A stretch of 64,000 bases of DNA from Polyangiaceae bacterium (GCA_019637295.1 JAHBVX010000014.1:90006-154005); one strand, 5' to 3'. Positions 1-9,101 are shown, counted from the first letter of the stretch. Notes: a model not told the origin generated them from the sequence alone. Numbers and translations are program-made.

Positions 1-147
1 TGCGCCGCCGCCACGGACAACCACCCGAGCCTGCGTGTGATCGCGCGTCTCGGCTTTCGCTTCGAGGGCATCGCCCGCCAGGCGGAGTACGTCGGCTCGC
101 GCTGGCTGGACCACGCCGTCTTCGCGCGCCTCTCCAGCGACCCATGA
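1..147 (+). CDS. GNAT-family N-acetyltransferase, C-terminal end (partial)
   Basis: Only the last 48 codons are in the window, so the start and the acetyl-CoA site are missing. The visible tail contains the pattern N-H-P-S-L-R-V followed by LGFRFEGIARQ and ends W-L-D-H-A-V-F-A-R-L. That is the characteristic C-terminus of RimJ/RimL-type GNAT acetyltransferases, which transfer acetyl groups to protein N-termini or small amines. The TGA stop at 145-147 lies nine bases before the next start, so it probably shares a transcript with the sensor kinases downstream. The family call is fairly firm; the substrate is unknown. Confidence 0.75.
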   Translation, partial: CAAATDNHPSLRVIARLGFRFEGIARQAEYVGSRWLDHAVFARLSSDP

Positions 148-156
148 CGTGGACTC

Positions 157-1611
157 GTGACACGGTCCAAGCCGCTCCCCTCCTTCGTGCTGCTGGCGCC
201 AGCTCTGGTGGTGGCCTTGGGGATCATCGCGGCGCTGGCCATGGTGTGGGTGGGGCGCGTCGAGCTGCAGGCGCAGAGCGACGCGGCCGCCCTCCTGCGC
301 GCCCGGGTGCTGGCAGACACCCTGGCCGAGCGGCTGGAGCACGCGCCGACGGCGAAGCTCGACGCCATGCTCGACGCCGCGGCGCGCGACTCCGGCGCCG
401 AGCTGGCGCTGCTCGCCACTGACGGCGAGGTGGTGGTCGATCGCACCCGCGACCTACCACCCTTCGCGCGGCGCCTCGAGATGCTGGTCCGCACGTCCGG
501 GCTAGAGCAGTCCGAGCGACGTCGGCAGTTCGCCGTCAGCGTGGTCCACAGCGGCCCCAAGAACCTGCGCTTGGCCGTGCTCGTGGAGGCGCCGGATCCG
601 CCCGGCGCCGTCCGCACGCTGCTCGCCAGCGTGGCAGCCGTCACGGCCCTACTGGTCGGCGTCGCGGCGCTGGTCGCCTACGCGGTGGCCCGAGACGTCC
701 ACGCGGACGTGGAGTTCCTGCGCGCGCGCATCGTGGCCATGGCGAGCGCGCGTGCGGGTCCACGACGCGAGGCGGTCCCCGTGCGCGCGATCGATCAGAT
801 TGGCCTGCTCACCCATGCCTTCAACGCGTTGCTCGCTCGATTCACGGCAGCGGAGCAAGCCTACCGCCGAGATCTGCTGCTCGCGGAAGCGGCGGATCGC
901 GAGCGCGCGGCCTTCCTCGCCGCGCTGAGCCACGAGCTGCGCACACCGCTGAACGCCATCCTTGGCTTCACTGACGTGCTGCTCGCGGAGGTGGACGGTC
1001 CGCTGTCGGCCGACGCCCGCGAGAACCTCGAGGTCGTACGCAACAGCGGGAGTCACCTGCGCGACCTGATCGGCGACATCCTCGATCTCTCGGCGCTGGA
1101 GAGCGGCGAGCTCGAGCTCTCGTGTCAGGCGGTGGACGTACGGCCGATCGCGGAGGAGGTGGCCCGAGAGCTGACCGTCGCCGCGCAGTCCAAAGGTGTG
1201 CGCCTGACCTTCACCGGCAACACTGCGGTGGCCTGGGCGGACCCGCGGCGTATCCGGCAGATCCTGAGCAACGTGCTGGGCAATGCCATCAAGTTCACGA
1301 ACGAGGGCGAGGTGACCCTCGACGTCGACGCCGAGCCTGGGTTCGCTGTCTTGCGAGTCACGGACACCGGGCCCGGCATCGCCGACGAGGATCAGAGCGC
1401 CATCTTCGACGAGTACCGCCAGGTGGGCGACCTGCGCTCGCGGGGCGTGGGGACCGGGCTCGGGTTGTCGATCACGAGGCGCCTGGTGCAGATGCACCGC
1501 GGCAGCGTGGAGGTCGAGAGCTCGGTCGGCGTGGGGTCGGCGTTCACCATCTGGCTACCCGCGGAGCCCAAGCCCGACGACGACGGCGAAGCGCAGGAGG
1601 ACGCGCCGTGA
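157..1611 (+). CDS. Membrane sensor histidine kinase (HAMP, HisKA, HATPase_c)
   Basis: A 484-residue two-component sensor starting at GTG. A first membrane helix spans about residues 9-33, an extracytoplasmic sensor about 34-150, and a second helix about 152-177, followed by a HAMP-like linker. The HisKA motif FLAALSHELRTPLNAILGF carries the phospho-acceptor His259. The ATP-binding domain has all its boxes: N-box NVLGNAIKFTNEG, G1 DTGPGIADED and G2 GVGTGLGLSI. It should autophosphorylate on His259 and pass the phosphate to a response regulator, but no regulator gene is adjacent. Its stop overlaps the start of a second kinase by four bases (GTGA), so the two are translationally coupled. The extracytoplasmic sensor resembles nothing I can name, so the signal is unknown. 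Confidence 0.9.
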   Translation: MTRSKPLPSFVLLAPALVVALGIIAALAMVWVGRVELQAQSDAAALLRARVLADTLAERLEHAPTAKLDAMLDAAARDSGAELALLATDGEVVVDRTRDLPPFARRLEMLVRTSGLEQSERRRQFAVSVVHSGPKNLRLAVLVEAPDPPGAVRTLLASVAAVTALLVGVAALVAYAVARDVHADVEFLRARIVAMASARAGPRREAVPVRAIDQIGLLTHAFNALLARFTAAEQAYRRDLLLAEAADRERAAFLAALSHELRTPLNAILGFTDVLLAEVDGPLSADARENLEVVRNSGSHLRDLIGDILDLSALESGELELSCQAVDVRPIAEEVARELTVAAQSKGVRLTFTGNTAVAWADPRRIRQILSNVLGNAIKFTNEGEVTLDVDAEPGFAVLRVTDTGPGIADEDQSAIFDEYRQVGDLRSRGVGTGLGLSITRRLVQMHRGSVEVESSVGVGSAFTIWLPAEPKPDDDGEAQEDAP

Positions 1612-3467
1612 CCCGGGCTCGCGCGAGCCTCGTGACCCGGGTGTTCGTTCACCAGGTGCTGTTCTCGCTCGGTGCGGCGCTGGGCGTGTCGCTCATCCCG
1701 CGGCTGCTCTTGCTCGAAGGGGCCGTCGCCCAGGAGGCGAGTCGGGCCTTGCTCGCCGCCCTCGCCGTCGGGGCGCTGCCCACCCTCGGACTGTCCGCCT
1801 GGGTGCTGCGGGGACATCGCTTCACGCTGCACGCGCTCTCGCGCGGGACTCGCCCGGTCGAGAGCTGGGAGGCGGAGTTTCTGTCCGAAGACGTGTGGCG
1901 CATCACGGTCGCGTGGCTCGTGCCGCCCATGGTCAGCCTGGGCCTGCTCGCCTCCGCGTGGCGCCCGGCGACCCTCGATCCCTTCACCGCCGTGAGCTCG
2001 GCGCTGCTCGGTTCGGTGTTCGTCGCCGCCGCGGCCCTCTCGCTGCACGCGGTCGTCCGCGCCGCGTTCGCGCGAACCGTCGAGGTGGGCCGACCCGAGA
2101 CGCTGGGCGACGCCGCAGAGCAGTCCGAGCGCTCGGATCTGCCGCGCCGGCGCACCCATCTGCGACTGCTGCTCGCGGTCACGCTGCCGGTGGCCATCGT
2201 GATCGTGGGCAGCGCGCTGATCACCAGCTCGCATCTACGCCGCGCGGACTCGGACTACCGCAGCGAGACCGCTCGCCTGCTCGCGCGCACCAGTTTTCGG
2301 CAGCACGGCGTGGCGGACCGGGAGGTCGGCGCACTAGCCACTCGTCACGGCTTCTCCGTGTCCAGGAGTCCAACGCCGCTGCCCGCAGAGGTGTCCCTGG
2401 GCGAAGACGGGGTGGCCGAGCTGAGCCTGTCGCTCGACTCCGCAGGCCTACGCGTGCGCTTCTCGGGCACGACCCTGGGCATCTTGTCACCTTCTGCCGT
2501 CGCGCTATTGCTCGCGTTCTTGCTGCTCGGCGGGCTGCTTGGCTCGAGCCTGGGCCGCGCGCTGGCTCGCGATCTGGCGCTGGCCACCGACAGCGTTCGC
2601 CTGCTCGGCACCGAGGCCCTGCTGAGCAGCGGCACCCGGGTGATGGAGGTCGCCCGCTTCGGCGACGTGCGCGCGCTCGGTGAGGCCATCGACGGTGTGG
2701 CGGCGCGCTTTCGCACCTTTGCGCGCGCCCAGGAGCGCGCGATCGCCGCACGCGAGCGCGCCGCGCGGATGCGAGGGCTGTTCTTCGCCAGCGTCAGCCA
2801 CGACCTCAAGAGCCCGCTCAACGCGATCTTGGGCTTCACCGAGCTGGTGCGTCAGACGGAGCCGCTCACCGACGACCAGCTCGAGAGCTTGGACGTGATA
2901 GAGCAGCGGGGGCGGGAGCTCCTGGCGCTGATCGAGACGGTGCTCGATGCGGCCCGGGTGGACGCCGGTCAGCTCGAGCTGGTGCGCGAGGCGGTCGTCG
3001 TGAGCGAGCTCGTCACGGACGCCGTACGTCTCGGTCGCGACTTGGGCGGGGGGCGCGCCGTGGAGGTCGTGACGGAGGTTCACGAGGGAGTACCGCTGCT
3101 CCACGCCGACCGCACGCGCTGCGCGCGCGCACTCTCCACTCTGATTGGTCACGCCATCCGCACCGCGGACCGCGACTACCTGCGCATGCGCGTCGTCCCC
3201 TCGCGCACCGGCGGCGTGCGCATCGACGTCGAGGTCCCGGGCAGCCGACTCGAGGCATCCGAGCTGGCCGCGCTGCTCGATCCCAAGCGCGCTCCGCCGC
3301 GGGGTGAGCACCGCGGTTTGTCCCTCGGACTCGGCCTGGCCCGGGCCGTGATCGACCTGCACGGCGGCTCCATCGTCGTCTCGGACCGGGAAGACAAGGG
3401 CAGCATCTTCACGGTCCGACTTCCTGCCGGGGCGCCGAACCCAAAGCGTGCTAACGAGCGACCATGA
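1608..3467 (+). CDS. Second sensor histidine kinase with degenerate ATP-binding domain
   Basis: A 619-residue protein read from a GTG that overlaps the preceding kinase stop; the frame stays open further upstream but that would run through the previous gene. The N-terminal half has about five to six hydrophobic segments (around residues 12-38, 44-67, 100-117, 124-150, 188-206 and 300-325). Its HisKA motif FASVSHDLKSPLNAILGFTEL has His398. The catalytic domain looks damaged: the N-box position reads LIGHAIRTA, with His in place of the Asn, and no D-x-G-x-G box is visible where G1 should be. A G2-like GLSLGLGLARAVIDLHGG remains. It may be a pseudokinase phosphorylated or regulated by its upstream partner. 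The stop overlaps the amidase start by four bases. Confidence 0.85.
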   Translation: MTRARASLVTRVFVHQVLFSLGAALGVSLIPRLLLLEGAVAQEASRALLAALAVGALPTLGLSAWVLRGHRFTLHALSRGTRPVESWEAEFLSEDVWRITVAWLVPPMVSLGLLASAWRPATLDPFTAVSSALLGSVFVAAAALSLHAVVRAAFARTVEVGRPETLGDAAEQSERSDLPRRRTHLRLLLAVTLPVAIVIVGSALITSSHLRRADSDYRSETARLLARTSFRQHGVADREVGALATRHGFSVSRSPTPLPAEVSLGEDGVAELSLSLDSAGLRVRFSGTTLGILSPSAVALLLAFLLLGGLLGSSLGRALARDLALATDSVRLLGTEALLSSGTRVMEVARFGDVRALGEAIDGVAARFRTFARAQERAIAARERAARMRGLFFASVSHDLKSPLNAILGFTELVRQTEPLTDDQLESLDVIEQRGRELLALIETVLDAARVDAGQLELVREAVVVSELVTDAVRLGRDLGGGRAVEVVTEVHEGVPLLHADRTRCARALSTLIGHAIRTADRDYLRMRVVPSRTGGVRIDVEVPGSRLEASELAALLDPKRAPPRGEHRGLSLGLGLARAVIDLHGGSIVVSDREDKGSIFTVRLPAGAPNPKRANERP

Positions 3468-4894
3468 ACGACTTCAGCGACTACGATCTGACTGGCCTCG
3501 CCGAGCTGGTCCGGCTCGAGAAGGTCTCCTCCGCCGAGCTCGTCGAGCAGACCATCGCCAGCATCGAGCGGCTGAACCCGACGCTCAACGCCGTGATCAC
3601 CCCGATGTACGAGGCCGCCCGCGCGCGCGCGGCAGACCCGCCAGCGGGCCCACTCGCTGGCGTTCCCTACTTGCTCAAGGACATCTTCGGGTACGTGCGC
3701 GGCGTGCGCTCCACCTCGGGCTCCAAGCTGCTCGAGGACTTCGTCTCGGACCACGACAGCGAGCTGGTCGTCCGCCTGCAGCGCGCGGGGTTGATCCTGG
3801 TCGCCAAGACCAATGTGCCGGAGTTCGGCTTCTTGCCCACCACCGAGCCCACCTGTTTCGGCGCGGCGAAGAACCCCTGGAACCTGGAGCGCACGACGGG
3901 CGGCAGCAGCGGCGGGAGCGCAGCTGCCGTGGCGGCAGGCATCGTCCCCGCGGCGCACGCGAACGACGGCGGCGGCTCGATCCGCATTCCTGCCGCGTGT
4001 TGCGGCCTGTTCGGGCTCAAGCCCACGCGCGGGCGGATCACGCTGGCGCCGGATCTCGGTGACGTGATGGGCGGGCTGGTTTGCGAGCACGCGGTGACGC
4101 GCACGGTGCGCGACAGTGCGCTGCTGTTGGACCTGACCCACGGCCCGAGCGCCGGCGATCCGTACTTCGCTCCCCCGCCCGCGCGGCCCTACGTCGACGA
4201 GCTGCAGACGCCCCCGGGCAAGCTCAAGATCGCGCTCACCCGCGCATCGCCGACGGGCACCACCGTGCACCCGGACTCGGTCGCTGCCGTGGACGCGGCC
4301 GCGCGGCTGTGCGCGGAGCTCGGCCACGAGGTCACCGAGGAGGACTTCCCGATCTCGGGCGACCTGTTCGCGCAGTCCTTCATCGTGCTGTGGACCGCGG
4401 GCGCGGCGCTGACGCTGGACGGCCTGGCCATGCTCACCGGGCGAGTGGCCGACGCGAGCAACGTCGAGCCGCTCACGCTGGCGCTCGCCGAGGCGGGCCG
4501 CAGTCACTCGGCCTCGTCGTATCTGCTCGCCACCGCGATGCTGCAGCGTCTGTGCCGCGAGGTCGGTCGCTTCATGCTGAAGTACGACGCTTGGCTCACC
4601 CCGACCCTGGCCGAGCCGCCGGTGCGGCTCGGTCACTTCGACGCGCCAGCCCATGAGCCGATCGCCGCGCTGACGCGCGCCGCCGAGTTCGCGCCGTTCA
4701 CGCCGCTGCAGAACGCCACCGGTCAGCCCGCCATGAGCATGCCGCTGTTCGAGAACGCCGCGGGCCTACCCGTGGGCGTCCAGTTCGCCGGGCGCTACGG
4801 CGACGAGGCGACGCTATTTCGACTCGCGGCCCAGCTCGAGGCGGCGCGACCCTGGCGGGGCCGAGTACCCAAGGTGCACGTGACTCGCCCCTAG
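3464..4894 (+). CDS. Amidase signature family amidohydrolase
   Basis: A 476-residue cytoplasmic amidase starting at the ATG that overlaps the kinase stop (ATGA). The Ser-cisSer-Lys triad is complete: Lys72 in YLLKDIFG, cis-Ser149 in [12 protein letters not shown], and nucleophile Ser172 in [15 protein letters not shown]. The length and motif spacing fit the amidase signature family, which hydrolyses carboxamides; members include GatA, 6-aminohexanoate-cyclic-dimer hydrolase and aryl amidases. No gatB or gatC lies nearby, so a GatA role is unlikely. The position after two sensor kinases and before an amidohydrolase suggests one operon, but no shared pathway is evident. The substrate cannot be read from the sequence. 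Confidence 0.9.
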   Translation: MNDFSDYDLTGLAELVRLEKVSSAELVEQTIASIERLNPTLNAVITPMYEAARARAADPPAGPLAGVPYLLKDIFGYVRGVRSTSGSKLLEDFVSDHDSELVVRLQRAGLILVAKTNVPEFGFLPTTEPTCFGAAKNPWNLERTTGGSSGGSAAAVAAGIVPAAHANDGGGSIRIPAACCGLFGLKPTRGRITLAPDLGDVMGGLVCEHAVTRTVRDSALLLDLTHGPSAGDPYFAPPPARPYVDELQTPPGKLKIALTRASPTGTTVHPDSVAAVDAAARLCAELGHEVTEEDFPISGDLFAQSFIVLWTAGAALTLDGLAMLTGRVADASNVEPLTLALAEAGRSHSASSYLLATAMLQRLCREVGRFMLKYDAWLTPTLAEPPVRLGHFDAPAHEPIAALTRAAEFAPFTPLQNATGQPAMSMPLFENAAGLPVGVQFAGRYGDEATLFRLAAQLEAARPWRGRVPKVHVTRP

Positions 4895-4923
4895 TCGGTG
4901 GTGTCCTGTGCTACAGCGAGCTC

Positions 4924-5919
4924 GTGCACTCGAGCATCGCACCCTGCTTCGCGGAGCACGCCGAGGCGACCGACACCGACGGCGCTCGGGGCTCGGGGTA
5001 CCTGGCCCGCAAGCTCGGCGCTCTCGACGATCGAGAGGGCGAGCGGGTGCCCGAGGGCCTGCCGGACGTCGTGGACTCCCACGTCCACGTGTTCCCCGAC
5101 GGCTTGTTTCGCGCAATTTGGCGCTGGTTCGACCAACACGGGTGGCCCATCCGCTATCCGCTCTTGGCCGCAGAGGTCGTCCGCTTCTTGCAGTCGCGCG
5201 GAGTGAGCGAGCTCGTGCTCCTCACCTACGCCCACAAGCCCGGGATGGCCCGCGGGTTGAACGCGTTCGTCGCCGAGCTGTGCGCGGCGCATCCTCGAGT
5301 CCTCGGCTGCGGCACGGTGATGCCGGGTGAGCCCGACGCCGAAGCGATCGTGAACGAGGCGTTCGACGCCGGGCTGTCCGGGCTCAAGCTCCACTGTCAC
5401 GTGCAGTGCACGGCGGTGGACGCGCCGGAGCTCGAGGCCGTGTACGCCATCTGCGAGCGGCGAGGGCGCCCGATCGTCGTGCACGCCGGTCGCGAGCCGA
5501 AGAGCCCAGGGTACGCGTGTGACCCCCACGCGCTGTGCTCGGCCGACCGCACACGCATCGTGCTCGAAGCGTTCCCCAAGCTCCGGCTCGTCGTCCCCCA
5601 CCTCGGCGCCGACGAGTTCGACGCTTACGGTCGCCTGCTCGAGCGGCACGACAACCTGTGGCTCGACACGACCATGAGCGTCGCGGGCTACTTCCCGGGA
5701 GCGGTGCCCTGGTCGCTGGTGGAGGGCTTTCCCGGGCGCATCCTGTACGGCACCGACTTCCCCAACCTCCCCTTCGCGTGGGATCGAGAGCTCACTCGAC
5801 TGCTCGAACGACGCCTGTCGCCCCACGCCCTCGAGCTGCTGGTCGGCGGCACCTCACGAGGTCTGTTTCGGCGAGTCGATCCCGAGGTCGCCCCCGCCGG
5901 CGGCGGGCGCCTCGATTGA
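4924..5919 (+). CDS. TIM-barrel amidohydrolase (Amidohydro_2 family)
   Basis: A 331-residue protein of the metal-dependent hydrolase superfamily, starting at GTG. The first metal motif is DSHVHVF (His53, His55). Further likely ligands or active-site residues are the His of LKLHCHVQ, the His of VVPHLGADEF and the Asp of YGTDFPNLP near the end. Such proteins hydrolyse or decarboxylate small cyclic or carboxylated substrates at one or two metal ions. The first 45 residues before the barrel have no obvious signal peptide. It lies 29 bases after the amidase and probably on the same transcript. The family is secure and the substrate unknown. Confidence 0.85.
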   Translation: MHSSIAPCFAEHAEATDTDGARGSGYLARKLGALDDREGERVPEGLPDVVDSHVHVFPDGLFRAIWRWFDQHGWPIRYPLLAAEVVRFLQSRGVSELVLLTYAHKPGMARGLNAFVAELCAAHPRVLGCGTVMPGEPDAEAIVNEAFDAGLSGLKLHCHVQCTAVDAPELEAVYAICERRGRPIVVHAGREPKSPGYACDPHALCSADRTRIVLEAFPKLRLVVPHLGADEFDAYGRLLERHDNLWLDTTMSVAGYFPGAVPWSLVEGFPGRILYGTDFPNLPFAWDRELTRLLERRLSPHALELLVGGTSRGLFRRVDPEVAPAGGGRLD

Positions 5920-5957
5920 GCTTGCGGCGGCCAGTCGCCGGCGGAAAAGTGGGACGC

Positions 5958-6545
5958 ATGTGGGACGAGCGCTACGGCCAGCCGGGGTACGCCTACGGCA
6001 CCGAGCCCAACGACTTCTTGGTCGAACAGGTCGGCGCGCTGCCCGCGGGGGAGGTGCTGACGCTGGCCGAAGGGGAAGGTCGCAACGCCGTCTGGCTGGC
6101 GGAGCGAGGCTTCCGCGTCACTTGCATCGATCAGTCTGCCGTGGGGCTCGCGAAGGCGCGAGCACTAGCCGAGCAGCGCGGCGTTCAGCTAAAGACGCAG
6201 GTCGCCGATCTCTCTACCCATGTGTTGGAGCCGAGTCGCTGGACCGCCATCGTGAGCATCTGGGCGCACATCGCGCCCGACGCACGGGCCCGACTTCACG
6301 CGCAGGTGGTGCGAGCGCTCGTCCCGGGCGGGGTGCTGTTGCTCGAGGCTTACACGCCAGAGCAGGTCACCTTGGGCACGGGCGGACCGCCCAACCCCGA
6401 GCTGTGCATGACGCTGGTGGCGCTGCGGGCGGAGCTGCAGGGGCTCGACTTCGTCCACGCGGTGGAGCGCCGGCGCGACGTGCGCGAGGGCAAGTACCAC
6501 CAAGGCTCGAGCGCCGTGGTGCAGTTGGTGGCGCGCAAGCCGTGA
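5958..6545 (+). CDS. SAM-dependent class I methyltransferase (TehB-like)
   Basis: A 195-residue protein beginning MWDERYGQPGYAYGTEPNDF, the usual opening of small TehB/UbiE-like methyltransferases. Motif I reads LTLAEGEGRNAVWLAERG and is followed by the acidic strand end TCIDQSAVGL, which should bind S-adenosylmethionine. The frame is open for over 400 bases upstream, but that extension is antisense-like and overlaps the amidohydrolase gene, so the ATG at 5958 was chosen. Its stop overlaps the next gene start (GTGA). The substrate is unknown; relatives methylate thiols, tellurite or metabolites. Confidence 0.85.
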   Translation: MWDERYGQPGYAYGTEPNDFLVEQVGALPAGEVLTLAEGEGRNAVWLAERGFRVTCIDQSAVGLAKARALAEQRGVQLKTQVADLSTHVLEPSRWTAIVSIWAHIAPDARARLHAQVVRALVPGGVLLLEAYTPEQVTLGTGGPPNPELCMTLVALRAELQGLDFVHAVERRRDVREGKYHQGSSAVVQLVARKP

Positions 6546-7630
6546 GGGCGCCGGCTCTGCTCGTCAGCGCGCTGCTCGCGTGCGCGGCCTGCGACGCCCC
6601 CGCGCCGGCGCCGCTGGCTCGCGCTCCGCTCGCTGCCCTGGCCAGCCGCGCGAGCGAGATCGCCGCCCGGCTGCGCGCGCAGCTCGCCGAAGCCGCGCTC
6701 GCGCCGCCGCCGCTGGGCGATGAGCTGCCCACCACCCTCGAGGCGCAGCGCGCGCGGTTGTTCGAGGTGCTGCGCGCGCACCTCGACCTGCCAGAGGCGG
6801 CGCTGGCGGAGCTGCGGCGGATCATCAGCGGCTCACCCGTCATCAGCCAAGGGCTGCCCAAGGTCACGCGTCATCCGCTCTCCCGCAGCGAGTGCATCGC
6901 GCGACGCCGCGCCGCCGGGCTCGCGGATCGCCGCGACCGTGGCCGCTGCGGTCACCCGTACATGGCGCCCCTGTTCGACCCCGGACGCGGCCAGACCGAG
7001 AGCGACGCCACCGCGTGCATCGATCGCTTCGAGTTTCCCAACGTGCCCTGCGAGTACCCCGTCACCTGGGTGAGCGCTCGGGAAGCCGCACTCGCGTGCA
7101 CCGCCCTGGGCAAGCGGCTGTGCGACGCCCACGAGTGGGAGGGCGCGTGCGCAGGCGCGCTGCGCCCGGTCGAGGACGAGTATCCCTTCGGCAACACCCG
7201 CGCGACCATGCAGCTCTATCACAACCGCGACCGCGAGATCCGCTGGGCCTACGGACCGAAGAAGGACATGTCGCGCTGCGCCACGGACAGCACCAAGAGT
7301 GACGGCTGCGTCGCGTCCGGCTTCACCTGTGGCACGAACAGCTACCCGGCGGGCTCGTTCCCCGAGTGCGTGAGCCCCTTCGGAGTCTACGATCAACACG
7401 GCAACGTCGCCGAGCACATGAACCTTCCGCGCCGGCGGAGCGAGCTGAGCGGCGAGGGCGGCATGGGCGAGACGGAGATGAAGGGCAGCTGGTTCATCTT
7501 CGCTCGGTACGAAGCGCACATCGACGACTGTCGCTGGCGCGCCCCGAGCTGGCACGCCTCGCGCGTCATGGCGGCGCACAGCCACCTGAACTACCACCTC
7601 GGTTTCCGCTGCTGCGCCACGGTGAAGTGA
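6542..7630 (+). CDS. Lipoprotein with formylglycine-generating-enzyme-like (SUMF1) fold
   Basis: A 362-residue predicted lipoprotein starting at the GTG that overlaps the methyltransferase stop. A short hydrophobic N-terminus ends ALLACAAC, giving two possible lipid-attachment cysteines. After a helical Ala/Arg/Leu-rich region comes the FGE/sulfatase-modifying fold: CIDRFEFPNVPCEYPVTWVS, AALACTALGKRLCDAHEWE, DQHGNVAEHMN and finally HLGFRCCATVK. Proteins with this fold include formylglycine-generating enzymes and ergothioneine-type EgtB domains, but many bacterial secreted copies are non-catalytic or of unknown role. The paired cysteine geometry of true FGEs is not clear here. It closes the rightward operon; the next gene lies 250 bases away behind structured DNA. 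Confidence 0.8.
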   Translation: MRAPALLVSALLACAACDAPAPAPLARAPLAALASRASEIAARLRAQLAEAALAPPPLGDELPTTLEAQRARLFEVLRAHLDLPEAALAELRRIISGSPVISQGLPKVTRHPLSRSECIARRRAAGLADRRDRGRCGHPYMAPLFDPGRGQTESDATACIDRFEFPNVPCEYPVTWVSAREAALACTALGKRLCDAHEWEGACAGALRPVEDEYPFGNTRATMQLYHNRDREIRWAYGPKKDMSRCATDSTKSDGCVASGFTCGTNSYPAGSFPECVSPFGVYDQHGNVAEHMNLPRRRSELSGEGGMGETEMKGSWFIFARYEAHIDDCRWRAPSWHASRVMAAHSHLNYHLGFRCCATVK

Positions 7631-7800
7631 AGCCCCTCTCCCGCTCGCGCGCCGAGGGTGGGCGCGGCGCGCGACCGCGCGTGGACCAGGTCGGCCGCCA
7701 GTTCGTCGCTCGCGCGAGCCTCGAGGGTTCGAACCTTACCTCTGGCGTCATGGCTTGACCGTCGTCAACGCCCCACTCTGGAGACTCAACGGGAACGCGC

Positions 7801-7865
7801 CCACGAAACGAGGCAATTCTTGCCGAATTTCGTGGCGCGTGAAGCTGCCTCCGCGTGACGGAGGC
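7801..7865 (+). promoter_or_regulatory. Two adjacent hairpins in the leader of the lipoprotein gene at 7881
   Basis: The first hairpin pairs CCACGAAA (7801-7808) with TTTCGTGG (7828-7835) and, inside it, GGCAA (7812-7816) with TTGCC (7820-7824). The second pairs GCCTCCG (7847-7853) with CGGAGGC (7859-7865) around a five-base loop. It ends three bases before a GGAG Shine-Dalgarno at 7868-7871 and 16 bases before the ATG. No T-run follows, so these are not simple terminators. A translational or transcriptional control element is an inference. The rest of the 7631-7880 gap shows nothing I can name. Confidence 0.5.
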
Positions 7866-7880
7866 CTGGAGATCGAGTCG

Positions 7881-8990
7881 ATGAAGAGCAGTGGACTGAT
7901 GTGGGCAAGTGTGGTCTTGGCTTGTGTTGGCAGCACCGTGGCGTGCGGCGGCAGTGACTCTGACGGCGGTCCGGCGGCGGGCGGGGTGGCAGGCGCAGGT
8001 GCGACCGGCGGCAGCGGCGCCACCGGAGGTGGCGCGGGCGCGGGTGGCTCAGGTGCAACGGGCGGCAGCGCGGGTGCTGCGGGCAGCGGCGCGACTGCAG
8101 GCAGCGGCGGGAGCAGCGGAGACACGACCCCACCGAGCATCGTGTCCATCTCGCCTTCGGACGGAGACACGGGCGTGGAGTCCGACGCGAACATCGTCAT
8201 CCAGTTCAGTGAGCCGATGAACCAGGCAGCCGCACAGGCCGCGTATCAGTCAACGGACATTCCGAGCGGCAGCGTGGTGTTCACCTGGAACGCGGCCGGC
8301 GACGAGCTCACCATCAACCCCAACGCTGATCTGACCTACGCCGAAGGCACCGACCCAGCGCAGCTCGCGGCTAACGCGTACACGATCCAGCTCACCACCA
8401 CGGCCACGGATCTGGCAGGCAACCCGCTGGCCGTGGCCAAGGCGACGCAGTTCACGACCCTGCGGCGCATCACGCACTCGGCGCCTCTGATCGCGAACCT
8501 GACCAACGAGGTCCGCGCGGACGGCACCGTGGGTTCGGCGTGCGGCGGCAACTGCGTGGGTGACAGCGGAACGGCCGCGAACGCGCAGTACAAGGCCTTC
8601 ATCAGCTTCAACGTGAGCGCCCTGGCCCCGGGCATCCACACCCTCGAGCAGGCGACGGTGACCTTCAACCAGTCGGTGCTCGGCAGCCCCTACACGGATC
8701 TGGTCGGGACCGGCGGCGGGCTGCTCATGGACCACGTGAACACAGCCGAGCTGAGCTTGGCCGCGTTCAACGCCAGCGCGCTGGCGAGCCTGGGTGTCAT
8801 CGCCACCAGCAACGCCGCGGTCAGCGTCGAGGTCGCGGACGAACTGGAGGACGACTACGTCAACCGCGCCGCGCGGGGTGACCGCAGCCAGTACCGCCTC
8901 AGCTTTCCGCTGGCGAGCGACTTCGACGGCGCACAAGACATCGTCCAGGTCACGTCGCCCAAGCTGACCGTCGTGTACTTGCTGCCCTGA
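7881..8990 (+). CDS. Secreted lipoprotein with Big_5 Ig-like domain and beta-rich C-terminal domain
   Basis: A 369-residue protein. The frame opens at 7755, but the ATG at 7881 has a GGAG ribosome site and gives a clean signal: MKSSGLMWASVVLACVGSTV then AC-GG, with the lipobox cysteine before GGSDSDGG. A Gly/Ala/Ser/Thr-rich linker of about 50 residues follows. Next comes a Big_5-type domain beginning TPPSIVSISPSDGDTGV with the motif VIQFSEPMNQ. The last 170 residues (from APLIANLTNEVRADG) look beta-rich and resemble DNRLRE/TGF-propeptide-like secreted modules; that likeness is tentative. It is probably anchored in the outer membrane with its domains exposed. A hairpin terminator candidate lies just downstream. 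Confidence 0.8.
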   Translation: MKSSGLMWASVVLACVGSTVACGGSDSDGGPAAGGVAGAGATGGSGATGGGAGAGGSGATGGSAGAAGSGATAGSGGSSGDTTPPSIVSISPSDGDTGVESDANIVIQFSEPMNQAAAQAAYQSTDIPSGSVVFTWNAAGDELTINPNADLTYAEGTDPAQLAANAYTIQLTTTATDLAGNPLAVAKATQFTTLRRITHSAPLIANLTNEVRADGTVGSACGGNCVGDSGTAANAQYKAFISFNVSALAPGIHTLEQATVTFNQSVLGSPYTDLVGTGGGLLMDHVNTAELSLAAFNASALASLGVIATSNAAVSVEVADELEDDYVNRAARGDRSQYRLSFPLASDFDGAQDIVQVTSPKLTVVYLLP

Positions 8991-9007
8991 CAGCGGTCGG
9001 CCCGTGA

Positions 9008-9050
9008 ACGAGCCCTGCATCCGGCATCCCGGGTGCGGGGCTCGTCGCGT
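9008..9050 (+). terminator. Candidate hairpin terminator after the 7881 lipoprotein gene
   Basis: ACGAGCCCTGCA at 9008-9019 pairs with TGCGGGGCTCGT at 9034-9045, with one mismatch in 12 bp. CGCGTTTCTGATT follows. The T-run is weak, so termination efficiency is uncertain, but the position 18 bases after a stop and before an independent gene fits. Confidence 0.55.
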
Positions 9051-9101
9051 TTCTGATTCGGACTCCGTGGCAGGCCGGAGGGCCGTGCTAGTCTGGAGCG
9101 G

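Noticed and set aside
1122..1607. Upstream extension of the second sensor kinase
   Set aside because: The frame is open, but it lies fully within the first kinase gene and its translation is Arg/Gly-rich shadow sequence.
7955..8120. CRISPR-like or satellite repeat in the Gly/Ala-rich lipoprotein linkers
   Set aside because: The repetition is of codons for Gly, Ser and Ala in coding frame, without uniform spacers or conserved repeat units.
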